64,000 nucleotides of DNA, taken from positions 1 through 64,000 of the forward strand of contig NZ_RJVQ01000014.1 in the NCBI RefSeq assembly GCF_003856525.1. The letters are read 5' to 3'. The notes below the pieces were generated by a model. The model saw only the letters and a program-made list of their open reading frames with translations, was not told the origin of the DNA and searched no databases. The DNA is from Vibrio viridaestus. Its GTDB lineage: Bacteria; Pseudomonadota; Gammaproteobacteria; Enterobacterales; Vibrionaceae. Below, piece after piece: positions 43,483 to 53,464 of the stretch; position 1 is the stretch's first letter, and each line of letters begins with the position of its first letter. A program made the position numbers and the translations under genes.

Positions 43483-44736
43483 TTACTGTTCGTCGTAGGC
43501 CTTTCTGACTTCCTCAGCAATTATCTCAATTCCACGCTTCATTGTTTCATCATCCTGCACATAGTTCATGCGGATACACTGCCTGGTATGTTGCCAGTCC
43601 TGATCCTGTTGTCCAAAGAAGAAGTATTCGCCGGGTATTAACAGCACACCACGTTGTTTGAGTCTTGCATAGAGCTCTTTGGTCGCAATCGGTAGTTCAT
43701 CAAACCATAGCCATAAGAATATTGCGCCTTCCGGCTTATGAATTCGAAAGCGTGGATCCGGAATTGCTTCCTGTAGCCACGATACCGCTTGCTGTGCTTT
43801 TTGGTAATAAAACGGCTTCACGACTTCGGAGCTGAGCTTTAGTAGATCACCTTTCTCAATCATATAGTTAGCGAAAGCAGGACCAATACTACCGGGTGAG
43901 AGACTAATAATACCGTTGATATTGCTCATTGCCTGGGTAATTTGCTCATTGGCAATAACGATACCACAGCGTACGCCAGGTAAACCGATCTTAGATAGGC
44001 TCATACACAGAATGGTATTGTCATTCCAGAAAGGTTTTTCATCACTAAAAATGATATTAGGAAACGGTAAGCCGTAGGCATTATCAATGATCAGAGGGAT
44101 ATTATGTTCTCTCGCTAGTTTATCAAGGTGCAACACTTCATCATTGGTGAGAACATTACCTGTTGGGTTTGTTGGGCGTGAAGCACAGATAGCCGCAACA
44201 GAGTCATCGATTTCAAGTTGATTGAAATCGACATGGTATTTGAACTGACGGTTATCGAGTAATTCGATTTCTGGTTTAAAAGACACGAAAATATCTTCAT
44301 CGATGCCGGCATCTGCGTAGCCGATATATTCAGGTGTCAGTGGTAATAAAATCTTCTTGTGTGAGCCATCTTGTTGTTTCCCAGCGAGCAGATTAAACAG
44401 ATAGAAGAAGCCACTTTGGCTACCGTTAGTCAGGCTGATATTTTTTTCGCTGATATCCCAGCCATAGTTTTCACGAAAGAGTGCCGCTAATGAGCGTAGA
44501 AATGCGTCTTTTCCCTGAGGGCCGTCATAGTTGGCAATTGCTGATACTAAATCTCCGCTGGCAAGAAGATCCTGACTCGCTCGCTCAAAGTATTGCAGCA
44601 TTTCAGGAATGGCTGCTGGGTTACCCCCACCGAGCATGATGGCACCTGGTGTTCTCAGACCATCGTTTAAGTCATCCATTAGTTGGGTTATGCCCGAATA
44701 ACGGTTAAATTTTTCACCAAAAGAAGAAAACTGCAT
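43483..44736 (-). CDS. avtA: Valine-pyruvate aminotransferase
   Basis: PLP-dependent fold-type I aminotransferase making valine from 2-ketoisovalerate with alanine as donor. The 417-residue protein opens MQFSSFGEKFNRYSGITQLM, as in E. coli AvtA, has SRPTNPTGNV (186-195), DNAYG (218-222) and the PLP lysine K249 in SLSKIGLPGVRCG. It connects functionally with the ilv genes at the right end of the window. Convergent with ibpA. Confidence 0.94.
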   Translation of the reverse strand: MQFSSFGEKFNRYSGITQLMDDLNDGLRTPGAIMLGGGNPAAIPEMLQYFERASQDLLASGDLVSAIANYDGPQGKDAFLRSLAALFRENYGWDISEKNISLTNGSQSGFFYLFNLLAGKQQDGSHKKILLPLTPEYIGYADAGIDEDIFVSFKPEIELLDNRQFKYHVDFNQLEIDDSVAAICASRPTNPTGNVLTNDEVLHLDKLAREHNIPLIIDNAYGLPFPNIIFSDEKPFWNDNTILCMSLSKIGLPGVRCGIVIANEQITQAMSNINGIISLSPGSIGPAFANYMIEKGDLLKLSSEVVKPFYYQKAQQAVSWLQEAIPDPRFRIHKPEGAIFLWLWFDELPIATKELYARLKQRGVLLIPGEYFFFGQQDQDWQHTRQCIRMNYVQDDETMKRGIEIIAEEVRKAYDEQ

Positions 44737-44884
44737 TACTGACTACCTAGATAGTGATTATTCTCGAATTAAAAATAAAAATGGATATTTTTTCGCATTT
44801 TTTGCTGAATGAAAAACATACATGAATGAATTTGGTTTAGAAAGTGTTTATTTTATCCTTTTTGAATATGCTTTGAATTTGTTG

Positions 44885-44917
44885 AAAAAAAAAGCCCGAC
44901 CATGAGGTCGAGCTTTT
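44885..44917 (-). terminator. Terminator of glyQ-glyS
   Basis: Minus-strand hairpin AAAAGCTCGACC-TCAT-GGTCGGGCTTTT with one mismatch, followed by T-rich sequence. It lies 24 bp after the glyS stop. Confidence 0.85.
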
Positions 44918-44941
44918 ACTGAGTTGGTGTTGATAATCTAC

Positions 44942-47008
44942 TTATTTCTGTAGCAATGAGATATCAGCGATTTCTAAGAATAGATTTCTCAGATTATTCA
45001 GCAGAGTCAGACGGTTTTTCTTCAACGCTTCGTCGTCTGCCATTACCATTACGTTATCAAAGAAAGCATCAACAGGTTCACGCAGCGAGGCAAGTTTCGC
45101 CAATGCATCCTGATAATTACCTGCAGCAAACGTTGGTTCAAGAGCTTCCGTCATTACCGCCACTTCTTCCGCCAGCGATTTTTCCTGAGCTTCCTGAAGC
45201 AATGTAAGATCGACGTCATCAGCAAGGTTACCTTCGAATTTCGCAAGAATGTTACCTACACGTTTGTTTGCTGCTGCTAAGGATTCTGCTTCATCCAGCC
45301 CACGGAAGTGAGATACCGCTTTTACACGTTGGTCGAAATCAGTTGGTTTCGTTGGGTGACGAGCAAGAACCGCCTGAATGATGTCAACACTAAAGCCTTC
45401 ATCTTGATACCAAGCACGGAAACGTCCTAACATGAATTCAAGTACGTCAGTTTCAACGTCTTTGTTTGATAATTTGTCACCAAACAGAGATTTTGCTTTA
45501 GCAATTAAATCAACAAGATCAAGATGATAGCCATATTCAACGATAATACGCAGTACACCTAAAGATGCACGACGTAACGCAAATGGGTCAGATCCTTTTG
45601 GCGCTTGTCCGATACCAAAAATACCAACGATAGTATCCAGTTTGTCAGCCATTGAAAGTGCGGATGATACGCCGTTGCTTGGTAGAACATCGCCAGCAAA
45701 GCGAGGCATATATTGTTCATATAAAGCAACCGCAACTTGTTCATCTTCACCATCATGACGAGCGTAGTGCATACCCATGACACCCTGAGTTTCTGTAAAC
45801 TCAAACACCATGTTGGTCATTAAGTCACATTTGGCGAGCAAACCAGCACGTTTTGATTTCTCAACATCAGCACCAATGTTGTCAGCAATATACGCTGCAA
45901 GCTCAGTGATACGATCGGTTTTGTCTTTGATTGTACCGAGCTGCTTTTGGAAAACTGCGTTTTCAAGCAACGGTAAACGATCGACAAGTGCGCTCTTACG
46001 GTCGGTATTGAAGAAGAATTCTGCATCAGCTAGACGAGGACGAACCACTTTTTCGTTACCTTCAATAACGAATCGAGGTTCTTTAGATTCGATATTAGAG
46101 ACAAAGATGAAGTTTGGTAGAAGTTGTTTATTGTCGTCATAGATAGGGAAGTACTTCTGGTCGCCTTTCATGGTATAAACCAAGGCTTCTGAAGGAACTG
46201 CCAGGAATTTTTCTTCAAATTTAGCAGTGAGTACGACTGGCCATTCAACCAGAGAGGCCACTTCTTCGACCAAATCGTCTTCAAGGTCTGCCTTACCACC
46301 AAGAGCTTGGGCTGCTTTTTGCGAGTCAGCAATGATTGTTGCTTTACGAGCATCGTAATCCGCAATCACTTTACCGCGAGACTCAAGAATGGATGGATAT
46401 TCGTCTGCTGACGTAATCTCAAACTCAGGCTCACCCATAAAGCGGTGTCCACGAATAGTTCTTGCTGACGCTACCCCTAGAATTTCACCAGAGATAAGTT
46501 CTTCACCCAAAAGGATGGTCAGAGTTTTTACTGGACGGATAAACTGAGTTTCTTTATCACCCCAACGCATTGGTTTTGCAATGGGTAGATTGGAAAGCGC
46601 TTTGGCTGCAAGCTCAACAACGATGTCTTGAACTGGCTGACCTTTCACTTCTTCTTTAAAAAGAAGCCACTCACCTTTATCGGTTACCAAACGCTCAGCT
46701 TGTTCAACAGTAATACCATTACCACGAGCCCAGCCTTGTGCCGCTTTGGTTGGATTACCTTGTTCGTCGAAGGCAACTGAGATTGCAGGTCCACGTTTTT
46801 CAACTACTTTGTCTTGTTGGCACTCAGCAAGTTGCGCGACTTTTAACGCAAGACGGCGTGGTGTGGCGTACCATTTTACGCCTTCGTGTGACAACTCTGC
46901 GGCTTTAAGCTCAGATTCAAAGTTAGTTGCAAATGCTTCTGCGAGAGTACGCAGTTGTGTTGGTGGAAGTTCTTCCGTACCCAACTCAATTAAAAATTCT
47001 TTAGCCAT
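44942..47008 (-). CDS. glyS: Glycyl-tRNA synthetase beta subunit
   Basis: 688 residues, as in most gammaproteobacteria (689 in E. coli). It opens [20 protein letters not shown] and contains HDGEDEQVA-type HD-domain sequence and the C-terminal anticodon-binding helices. Works as an alpha2beta2 enzyme with GlyQ. 12 bp after glyQ. Confidence 0.97.
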   Translation of the reverse strand: MAKEFLIELGTEELPPTQLRTLAEAFATNFESELKAAELSHEGVKWYATPRRLALKVAQLAECQQDKVVEKRGPAISVAFDEQGNPTKAAQGWARGNGITVEQAERLVTDKGEWLLFKEEVKGQPVQDIVVELAAKALSNLPIAKPMRWGDKETQFIRPVKTLTILLGEELISGEILGVASARTIRGHRFMGEPEFEITSADEYPSILESRGKVIADYDARKATIIADSQKAAQALGGKADLEDDLVEEVASLVEWPVVLTAKFEEKFLAVPSEALVYTMKGDQKYFPIYDDNKQLLPNFIFVSNIESKEPRFVIEGNEKVVRPRLADAEFFFNTDRKSALVDRLPLLENAVFQKQLGTIKDKTDRITELAAYIADNIGADVEKSKRAGLLAKCDLMTNMVFEFTETQGVMGMHYARHDGEDEQVAVALYEQYMPRFAGDVLPSNGVSSALSMADKLDTIVGIFGIGQAPKGSDPFALRRASLGVLRIIVEYGYHLDLVDLIAKAKSLFGDKLSNKDVETDVLEFMLGRFRAWYQDEGFSVDIIQAVLARHPTKPTDFDQRVKAVSHFRGLDEAESLAAANKRVGNILAKFEGNLADDVDLTLLQEAQEKSLAEEVAVMTEALEPTFAAGNYQDALAKLASLREPVDAFFDNVMVMADDEALKKNRLTLLNNLRNLFLEIADISLLQK

Positions 47009-47020
47009 GTTATCTTCCCC

Positions 47021-47941
47021 TTATGCTTGTTCGTCTTGCTTTTTGCACATTGGGAAGCCCAACGCTTCACGGGATGCGTAGTAAGCTTCGGCAACAGATT
47101 TTGTTAGATCGCGAATACGAAGAATATAACGTTGTCTTTCTGTTACTGAGATAGCTTTACGAGCATCCAGTAAGTTAAATGCATGACCCGCTTTCAAAAT
47201 ACGTTCATAAGCAGGTAGTGGAAGTGGTTTTTCCAGAGAGATAAGGTGCTTACACTCTTTTTCGCACTGATCGAAGAAACCAAATAGGAAATCGACGTCA
47301 GCGTGTTCAAAGTTGTAAGTCGACTGCTCCACTTCGTTCTGGTGGTAGATATCCCCATAAGTGACTTTGCCCAGTGGTCCGTCAGTCCAAACTAGGTCAT
47401 AAACAGAATCGACACCCTGAATATACATTGCTAAACGTTCAATACCGTAAGTGATCTCACCAGTTACTGGTTTACACTCCAGACCACCGACTTGTTGGAA
47501 GTAAGTAAACTGTGTTACTTCCATGCCGTTTAGCCAAACTTCCCAGCCAAGACCCCAGGCACCCAGTGTTGGGTTTTCCCAGTTGTCTTCAACGAATCGG
47601 ATATCGTGTACAGTTGGGTCAATACCGAGAACTTTAAGTGAGCCTAGGTAGAGCTCCTGAATATTGTCTGGAGATGGTTTGATAATGACCTGAAACTGGT
47701 AATAGTGTTGTAGGCGGTTTGGGTTTTCGCCATAGCGGCCGTCAGTAGGGCGTCTGGATGGTTGAACATAAGCCGTAGCAATTGGCTCTGGACCAATTGC
47801 TCGCAGACAGGTCATCGGGTGAGAAGTACCCGCACCCACTTCCATATCCAACGGTTGAACAATAGTACAGCCTTGTTGGGCCCAATAATCCTGCAGCGCG
47901 AGGATCATACCCTGAAAGGTTTTTACGTCGTATTTTTGCAT
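47021..47941 (-). CDS. glyQ: Glycyl-tRNA synthetase alpha subunit
   Basis: 306-residue class II catalytic subunit. It opens [25 protein letters not shown] and has the motif-2 region [11 protein letters not shown] and [15 protein letters not shown]. Length is the family norm (303). Divergent from mneA across a 419-bp gap whose right half is a manganese riboswitch; the glyQ promoter should be in 47942-48120 but was not resolved. Confidence 0.97.
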   Translation of the reverse strand: MQKYDVKTFQGMILALQDYWAQQGCTIVQPLDMEVGAGTSHPMTCLRAIGPEPIATAYVQPSRRPTDGRYGENPNRLQHYYQFQVIIKPSPDNIQELYLGSLKVLGIDPTVHDIRFVEDNWENPTLGAWGLGWEVWLNGMEVTQFTYFQQVGGLECKPVTGEITYGIERLAMYIQGVDSVYDLVWTDGPLGKVTYGDIYHQNEVEQSTYNFEHADVDFLFGFFDQCEKECKHLISLEKPLPLPAYERILKAGHAFNLLDARKAISVTERQRYILRIRDLTKSVAEAYYASREALGFPMCKKQDEQA

Positions 47942-48160
47942 AGTCGGGTTCGCGCGATTCTTTTGTAATGAATGAATAAAAATAACAATGAAGTATACCG
48001 AGTTATTGCTCTCCGGAGTAGTGGAAATCTTGTTTAATTACTGGACAAAAAGTTTCTTTTAATAAATAAGAACCGGTTTGAAACTCAGGAGTTATCGTTA
48101 TTTCAGCGCAATTTTGCTAATTTTGCTTGAGATCATTGCATTTGCTCTATAGAATCGTTG

Positions 48161-48345
48161 GGTCTTTGGGGAGTAGCATACGGTTTAATTTTTCTAAATC
48201 GTTCGTTCGTCAACACAGTTGGTGCAAAATCACCGTGGCGTTCGAGACTGAAATCCTATATTTGTTCAGTTTTGCAAGACCTTAGACAAACACCATGTTA
48301 CCGAGGTGGGGCGTGGAGTTTGTCTATCGTCATAATTAACCCGCC
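48161..48345 (+). ncRNA. yybP-ykoY manganese riboswitch controlling mneA
   Basis: The aptamer (48161-48283) has the conserved GGGGAGTAGC (48168-48177), a GGTG/CACC hairpin (48221-48234) with flanking GTCAACA, and the 3' signature GCAAGACCTT (48274-48283). P1 can close as GGTCTT/AAGACC (48161-48166 with 48276-48281). The following region to 48345 has an alternative hairpin AGACAAAC/GTTTGTCT (48284-48291 with 48318-48325), a likely expression platform. This class senses Mn2+ and turns on Mn exporters, fitting the gene downstream. Confidence 0.88.
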
Positions 48346-48360
48346 TCAGAGAAGCATGTC

Positions 48361-48915
48361 GTGAGCATTTTAGCTATTTCAATTACAACAGTGGCACTGG
48401 CAGAAATTGGAGATAAAACCCAACTTTTATCTTTGATGTTAGCGAGCCGGTATCGTCGCCCTGTTCCTATTATTTTTGCTATATTTTTGGCAACAATTGT
48501 AAACCACGCGTTAGCGGCCTGGATCGGCGTTGAAGTTGCAGAGTATCTCTCTCCTGAAATTCTTAAGTGGGTTGTTGTCGTCAGCTTTTTGTTGATGGCG
48601 GGATGGGTATTGATACCTGATAAGATGGATGACGATGATAAGTTAGTTAGTAAAAGCCCTTTTATCGCTAGCTTTGTCGCTTTCTTTATTGCAGAGGTTG
48701 GTGATAAAACGCAGATCGCAACATCGATTCTGGGTGCCCAATACTCTAACGGACTTGAATGGGTTGTATTAGGTACAACAATTGGCATGCTTTTGGCCAA
48801 TGTTCCTGTTGTTATTATCGGCAAACTGTCCGCTGATAAACTACCATTAGTTCTCATTCGTCGAGTTACGGCGGTATTGTTCCTCGCTCTCGCTATTGGT
48901 GCCGCTATATTCTAG
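48361..48915 (+). CDS. mneA: Manganese exporter MneA (TMEM165/GDT1, UPF0016 family)
   Basis: 184 residues, six membrane helices in two homologous halves, each with the family motif E-x-G-D-K-T: EIGDKT (15-20) and EVGDKT (112-117). In V. cholerae the orthologue MneA exports Mn2+. The start is GTG at 48361; an ATG five bases earlier is out of frame and meets a stop at once. The upstream Mn2+ riboswitch gives independent support for the function. A strong terminator follows. Confidence 0.93.
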   Translation: MSILAISITTVALAEIGDKTQLLSLMLASRYRRPVPIIFAIFLATIVNHALAAWIGVEVAEYLSPEILKWVVVVSFLLMAGWVLIPDKMDDDDKLVSKSPFIASFVAFFIAEVGDKTQIATSILGAQYSNGLEWVVLGTTIGMLLANVPVVIIGKLSADKLPLVLIRRVTAVLFLALAIGAAIF

Positions 48916-48932
48916 TGCCCCTTTCAATGATT

Positions 48933-48960
48933 AAAGCTGCTCATTTTTGAGCAGCTTTAT
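48933..48960 (+). terminator. Terminator of mneA
   Basis: Perfect 10-bp stem AAAGCTGCTC/GAGCAGCTTT around a T-rich loop, followed by ATTATTTC. Confidence 0.82.
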
Positions 48961-49048
48961 TATTTCTTGAGTTCCGTGACCAAATTCAGCCTTCCACACT
49001 GAAAAATATGCTAGTTTTTTAGTAGTCAATGACCGGAGGCAACTCGTT

Positions 49049-49300
49049 ATGTTAGCTCGTTACATGGGGATGACACCTAAACAACAAAGTTATTTGTTTA
49101 CGTTTGGCCTGGCTTTAACCGTTCTCGGTATGGTCCTGACTGATATGTGGGTACCAATGGTGGTCGGAGCGATTATTCTCACGGGTTTAACCGTTGAAGC
49201 TTGGATCCGTACTCAACACTTAATTCCAATGCACAACGATATCAGAGCCCTCAAAAAACAAGTTGAGGCGCTCCAGCATAAAATTAATCAAAATGAATAA
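49049..49300 (+). CDS. Small membrane protein with C-terminal coiled coil, function unknown
   Basis: 83 residues. A strong ribosome-binding site (GGAGG, nine bases before ATG) supports it. Two membrane helices (about 14-31 and 34-52) are followed by a polar C-terminus with heptad character (DIRALKKQVEALQHKIN). I do not recognise a characterised family; a similarly sized hypothetical gene sits beside tusA in other vibrios as far as I recall. It is convergent with tusA, 10 bp apart. Confidence 0.72.
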   Translation: MLARYMGMTPKQQSYLFTFGLALTVLGMVLTDMWVPMVVGAIILTGLTVEAWIRTQHLIPMHNDIRALKKQVEALQHKINQNE

Positions 49301-49310
49301 CGGCTAAATG

Positions 49311-49565
49311 TTAAGACTTTGTAACGCCTTTAACGATTAAATATTCGTAAGGTAGTTCAGTGGTCTGGCTCTCTGCCAGTTGGTGATCCATAAAACGACA
49401 GAAACTGGGGATGTCTCTGGTAGTTGATGGGTCATCAGCAATGACAAGTAGCGCATCTCCATCGTTCATACCTCGGATAGTTTTTCTTACCATCATTACC
49501 GGTTCAGGGCAGCGCAAACCTTCTGCATTTAAAGTTTGAGTCGCTTTACTGGGATCAATGCTCAT
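49311..49565 (-). CDS. tusA: Sulfur carrier protein TusA
   Basis: Accepts persulfide sulfur from IscS and passes it to TusBCD for 2-thiouridine synthesis. From ATG at 49565 it is 84 residues with the active cysteine C19 in [13 protein letters not shown], the same position as in E. coli TusA. The frame extends eight codons upstream to 49589, but the shorter start matches the family. [13 protein letters not shown] is conserved. Confidence 0.94.
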   Translation of the reverse strand: MSIDPSKATQTLNAEGLRCPEPVMMVRKTIRGMNDGDALLVIADDPSTTRDIPSFCRFMDHQLAESQTTELPYEYLIVKGVTKS

Positions 49566-49691
49566 GAGTCGTCTCATTGTTGCTAACAAGAGCTAGATAA
49601 TACTTACGAAGAAAAAATATTCAATAACCTCTTGGAATTAACTTCATTTTGTTTTAATTTGGTTAATAAGATGTTAACGGGAGTGACTGGT

Positions 49692-49877
49692 ATGCAATCA
49701 ATAGATAGAGTAACTATTTATTCATGTCTCAGTTTTATCTGCCTCTGTGCGCTTCTCTTTCGCACTGAGCATGTACTCTCGTTACTTCCCATCTTTGGAT
49801 TATTGGCTTCTATTTTAGGAATCGCTCTAGAGGTTAAGTTTTGGCGGGATGTTTGTGAAGACAATCAGAACCCTTAA
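49692..49877 (+). CDS. Hypothetical small membrane protein
   Basis: 61 residues from ATG at 49692, preceded by GGGAG with an eight-base spacer; the frame is open back to 49632 but without a better signal. Two hydrophobic segments (about 7-23 and 27-45) end in a polar tail. No family recognised. A strong terminator follows at 49950, which supports a transcript here. Possible but unproven gene. Confidence 0.5.
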   Translation: MQSIDRVTIYSCLSFICLCALLFRTEHVLSLLPIFGLLASILGIALEVKFWRDVCEDNQNP

Positions 49878-49949
49878 TAAACTGACTGAATTGAGCATTC
49901 TGTTTTAACTACGCTCCAATCAATATCACCTACTATTTTCTTGGGCTTC

Positions 49950-49976
49950 CCCGCAACTTGTATGCGGGATTTTTTT
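49950..49976 (+). terminator. Terminator upstream of the gal operon
   Basis: Hairpin CCCGCA-ACTTGTA-TGCGGG followed by A and seven T residues. It insulates the gal operon from upstream transcription. Confidence 0.85.
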
Positions 49977-49985
49977 ATCTTTATC

Positions 49986-49999
49986 TGTAAACGTTTTCT
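49986..49999. promoter_or_regulatory. GalR-type operator 1 upstream of galE
   Basis: TGTAAACGTTTTCT matches 12 of 14 positions of TGTAAACGTTTCCA, the reverse complement of the operator at 50054. The two centres are 68 bp apart and flank the presumed galE promoter, a layout suited to looping. Confidence 0.7.
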
Positions 50000-50053
50000 T
50001 TTTATTCCTCTATTTAATCGATTTTAATTGAAAGGTTCATATTTTCATATAAA

Positions 50054-50067
50054 TGGAAACGTTTACA
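50054..50067. promoter_or_regulatory. GalR-type operator 2 upstream of galE
   Basis: TGGAAACGTTTACA, centred on CG as in LacI/GalR operators, and identical to the site at 55956 before the galactose symporter gene. A TATAAA (50048-50053) immediately upstream may be the -10, so the repressor would occlude initiation. Confidence 0.82.
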
Positions 50068-50163
50068 ATGTGGGTTGTTGATCACAGATTATTACCTCGT
50101 TTGATTGTTAGACTTGGAGCATTCGTTAATCGAGATCTGCTTTATACAAAACAGGGGCGTAAT

Positions 50164-51183
50164 GTGAATATTTTAGTGACCGGTGGATTGGGCTACATCG
50201 GCAGCCATACATGTGTACAAATGGTGCTGTCTGGCATGACGCCTGTTATTGTGGATAATCTTTGCAATGCCAATATTGAAGTGTTGAATCGAATCGAACA
50301 GCTCTGTGGGGTTCGTCCTGTTTTTTTTGAGGGTGACATTCGGGATGAAGATTTTCTCGATAACGTGTTTAGATCGCAATCTATATCGGCAGTAATTCAT
50401 TTTGCTGGTTTGAAATCCGTTGGGGAATCGGTCTCAATGCCAGTGGAGTACTACGATAATAATGTCAATGGTACCTTGGTGTTACTACGAGCCATGCAAC
50501 GAGCTCAGGTTAAGTCGATTATTTTCAGCTCTTCAGCCACAGTTTACGGTGATCCCGCTACTGTTCCTCTTTATGAACATTCTCCAACAGGAAACACAAC
50601 GAACCCTTATGGCTCATCGAAATGGATGGTTGAAAAATGTCTGTCCGACCTTGTGTTATCAGACGCTAGCTGGAGTGTAACCCTACTGCGTTATTTTAAT
50701 CCGGTGGGGGCTCATCCTTCTGGAACGATGGGCGAAGATCCAAAAGGCACTCCTAATAATCTCATGCCATTTATTGCTCAGGTTGCAGTGGGGCGCAGAG
50801 ACAAAGTCTCAGTATTTGGTGCAGATTATCCTACACATGACGGTACAGGTGTACGAGATTACATCCATGTACTCGACCTTGCTGACGGTCATGTGGCTGC
50901 GTTACTAAAGATTAGCCAACTGCACGGTCTGCATGTATTTAATCTTGGTACAGGTAAAGGTACCAGTGTGCTGGAAATGATTAATGCCTTCGCATCTGCC
51001 TGTAATAAGCCCATCCCTTATGAAATCTGTCCTCGTCGTCCTGGCGATATTGCACAGTGTTGGGCCAGTACCGATAAAGCAGAACAGGAACTGGATTGGA
51101 AGGCGACCCGAACGTTATCCGATATGGCTCGTGATAGCTGGAATTGGCAATCGAATAATCCCAATGGATATGTAGCTAATTAA
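50164..51183 (+). CDS. galE: UDP-glucose 4-epimerase
   Basis: Interconverts UDP-galactose and UDP-glucose (Leloir pathway and polysaccharide precursors). The start is taken as GTG at 50164, giving 339 residues (E. coli 338) opening MNILVTGGLGYIGSH; the frame is open to 50053 but that stretch carries the operator. NAD-binding GGLGYIG (7-13) and catalytic S124, Y149 and K153 coincide with E. coli numbering. AGGGG lies about six bases upstream. First gene of galETKM. Confidence 0.95.
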   Translation: MNILVTGGLGYIGSHTCVQMVLSGMTPVIVDNLCNANIEVLNRIEQLCGVRPVFFEGDIRDEDFLDNVFRSQSISAVIHFAGLKSVGESVSMPVEYYDNNVNGTLVLLRAMQRAQVKSIIFSSSATVYGDPATVPLYEHSPTGNTTNPYGSSKWMVEKCLSDLVLSDASWSVTLLRYFNPVGAHPSGTMGEDPKGTPNNLMPFIAQVAVGRRDKVSVFGADYPTHDGTGVRDYIHVLDLADGHVAALLKISQLHGLHVFNLGTGKGTSVLEMINAFASACNKPIPYEICPRRPGDIAQCWASTDKAEQELDWKATRTLSDMARDSWNWQSNNPNGYVAN

Positions 51184-51206
51184 ATTTTTAAGTGAGTGAA
51201 GTCATT

Positions 51207-52259
51207 ATGTCTAGCCGTACTTTTAATCCTATTGATGATCCTCATCGTCGCTTTAACCCCTTAACCGGGCAGTGGGTTCTCGTGTCGCCTCATAGAGCTA
51301 AGCGGCCATGGAGTGGCCAAGATGAGAAACCGTCCGTGCATGTCGTTCCTCAATATGATGAAAAATGTTTTCTCTGTCCTACTAATACGCGTATTTCTGG
51401 CGATAAGAATCCCGATTATCAAGGGACATTCGTTTTCAGTAATGATTTTGCTGCTTTGAAACCAGATACTCCGGACGCACCACCATTGCGAAGCTCGTTA
51501 TTTCGTAGTGAAAGTGCTCGTGGTCTTAGCCGGGTAATCTGCTTTTCACCGGATCACAGTAAAACGCTACCCGAGTTGTCTCTCAGTCAGATTCGTGGCG
51601 TGATTGATACCTGGAATCAGCAAATCGAAGAACTGGGTAAAGATTACATATGGGTTCAGGCATTTGAAAATAAGGGGGAAGCAATGGGATGTTCTCAGCC
51701 TCACCCACATGGCCAAATATGGGCTAACAGCTTCCTTCCAAACGAGATCGAGCGAAAAGACCGCAACTTAAGGGATTATTACCAAACGTCAGGGACTAAT
51801 CTGCTGGTTGATTATGTTAATGAAGAACTCAATAGCGGTGAACGGACTGTTGTTGAAACCAAACATTGGCTGGCAGTCGTTCCTTATTGGGCGGCCTGGC
51901 CATTTGAAACCATGCTACTACCTAAAGCTCATGTCCGAAGAATGAGTGAATTGAGTGAAGAACAAAAATCCGATCTTGCTGTGGCAATGAAAAAGTTGAC
52001 CAGCCGATACGACAATCTGTTTCAGTGTTCTTTCCCGTATTCAATGGGGTGGCATTACGCCCCATTTTTCCAAGATGATACCGATATTGAGCATTGGCAG
52101 TTGCATGCTCTGTTCTATCCACCATTACTTCGTAGCGCAACGGTACGCAAATTCATGGTTGGATATGAAATGTTGGCAGAGACGCAACGTGACCTTACTG
52201 CTGAACAGGCGGCTGGGCGTTTACGCAGCTTAAGTGATATCCACTACAAAGAACAATAA
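51207..52259 (+). CDS. galT: Galactose-1-phosphate uridylyltransferase
   Basis: Swaps UMP between UDP-glucose and galactose-1-phosphate. From ATG at 51207 it is 350 residues, opening [23 protein letters not shown]; the frame reaches GTG at 51192. Zn-binding C54 and C57 (CFLC) and the HPH motif with nucleophilic H168 (QPHPHGQ) are present. 23 bp after galE. Confidence 0.95.
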   Translation: MSSRTFNPIDDPHRRFNPLTGQWVLVSPHRAKRPWSGQDEKPSVHVVPQYDEKCFLCPTNTRISGDKNPDYQGTFVFSNDFAALKPDTPDAPPLRSSLFRSESARGLSRVICFSPDHSKTLPELSLSQIRGVIDTWNQQIEELGKDYIWVQAFENKGEAMGCSQPHPHGQIWANSFLPNEIERKDRNLRDYYQTSGTNLLVDYVNEELNSGERTVVETKHWLAVVPYWAAWPFETMLLPKAHVRRMSELSEEQKSDLAVAMKKLTSRYDNLFQCSFPYSMGWHYAPFFQDDTDIEHWQLHALFYPPLLRSATVRKFMVGYEMLAETQRDLTAEQAAGRLRSLSDIHYKEQ

Positions 52260-52292
52260 TAGCCCCTGTGGCTCATAGATAATGAGAACATA

Positions 52293-53447
52293 ATGATGAA
52301 TCTTTTACAGACAGTCCAAACTGCTTTTATTGATACGCTTGGCTATCAGCCTACTCATCTAGTTCAGGCACCGGGGCGTGTTAACTTGATTGGTGAACAT
52401 ACCGATTATAACGATGGTTTTGTCCTGCCTTGTGCGATCGATTATCAGGTTAATGTGGCTGCAGCAAAGCGCGATGATACTATCATTCGTGTCGTTGCAG
52501 CCGATTATGATAACGCTATTGATGAATTTGATTTTACTAAAGAGATCGAATTTAAGACCGATGCCATGTGGGCAAATTATATCCGTGGTGTTGTGAAGTT
52601 TCTTCGTCTTCGAGGATTTGAATTCGGCGGTGCTGATATTTCGGTCAGTGGTAACGTTCCTCAAGGTGCAGGGCTAAGTTCGTCAGCTGCATTAGAAGTC
52701 GTTATTGGACAGACGCTTAAAGAACTTTATGACTTGCCAGTGACTCAGGCTGAATTAGCATTAAATGGGCAACAAGCCGAAAACCAGTTCGTTGGCTGTA
52801 ATTGCGGAATAATGGATCAGTTAATTTCAGCAGAAGGTCAGAAAAATCATGCACTACTGATTGATTGTCGTAGTTTAGAAACATCTGCGGTAAGCATGCC
52901 TACCGATATGTCTGTCGTCATCATCAACTCAAATAAAAAGCGCGGTCTGGTTGACAGCGAGTACAACGTTCGACGCGCTCAATGCGAAGAAGCTGCATTA
53001 CATTTTGGGGTGAAAGCTTTGCGTGACCTGACGATTGAACAGTTTGAGTTGCGTAATCACGAGTTAACGGATGTTGTTGCGAAACGTGCACGACACATCA
53101 TCACTGAAAATGCCAGAACATTAGAAGCTGCTGATGCGCTACGTAGTGGCGATATGATTGTTATGGGAAAATTAATGGCTGAATCTCATCAATCTATGAG
53201 AGATGACTTTGAGATTACAGTAAAAGAAATTGATACGCTGGTAGATATTGTGAAAGACGTGATTGGTGTGCAGGGCGGTGTGAGAATGACAGGTGGCGGC
53301 TTCGGTGGTTGTGTCGTTGCATTAGTTCCAAACGCCATGGTGAATGATGTAAAAGCCGCAGTCACCGAAAAATATCAGTCACTAACCGGATTAAAAGAGA
53401 CCATTTACGTTTGTCACGCTCATGATGGAGCTGGCTTGGTCAAATAA
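52293..53447 (+). CDS. galK: Galactokinase
   Basis: GHMP-family kinase making galactose-1-phosphate. 384 residues (E. coli 382), with substrate-binding [19 protein letters not shown] (about 28-46), the ATP loop [13 protein letters not shown], and C-terminal [17 protein letters not shown]. It starts ATGATG; either methionine is possible. Part of galETKM. Confidence 0.95.
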   Translation: MMNLLQTVQTAFIDTLGYQPTHLVQAPGRVNLIGEHTDYNDGFVLPCAIDYQVNVAAAKRDDTIIRVVAADYDNAIDEFDFTKEIEFKTDAMWANYIRGVVKFLRLRGFEFGGADISVSGNVPQGAGLSSSAALEVVIGQTLKELYDLPVTQAELALNGQQAENQFVGCNCGIMDQLISAEGQKNHALLIDCRSLETSAVSMPTDMSVVIINSNKKRGLVDSEYNVRRAQCEEAALHFGVKALRDLTIEQFELRNHELTDVVAKRARHIITENARTLEAADALRSGDMIVMGKLMAESHQSMRDDFEITVKEIDTLVDIVKDVIGVQGGVRMTGGGFGGCVVALVPNAMVNDVKAAVTEKYQSLTGLKETIYVCHAHDGAGLVK

Positions 53448-53464
53448 TATAAGGAAGCGAAGAC

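Noticed and set aside
48158-48364. 68-codon open frame before mneA
   Set aside because: It coincides with the manganese riboswitch, whose conserved motifs explain the sequence; no family resemblance.
50053-50163. N-terminal extension of galE to an upstream ATG
   Set aside because: The extension overlaps the GalR operator and is absent from GalE proteins; GTG at 50164 gives the canonical N-terminus and catalytic residue numbering.
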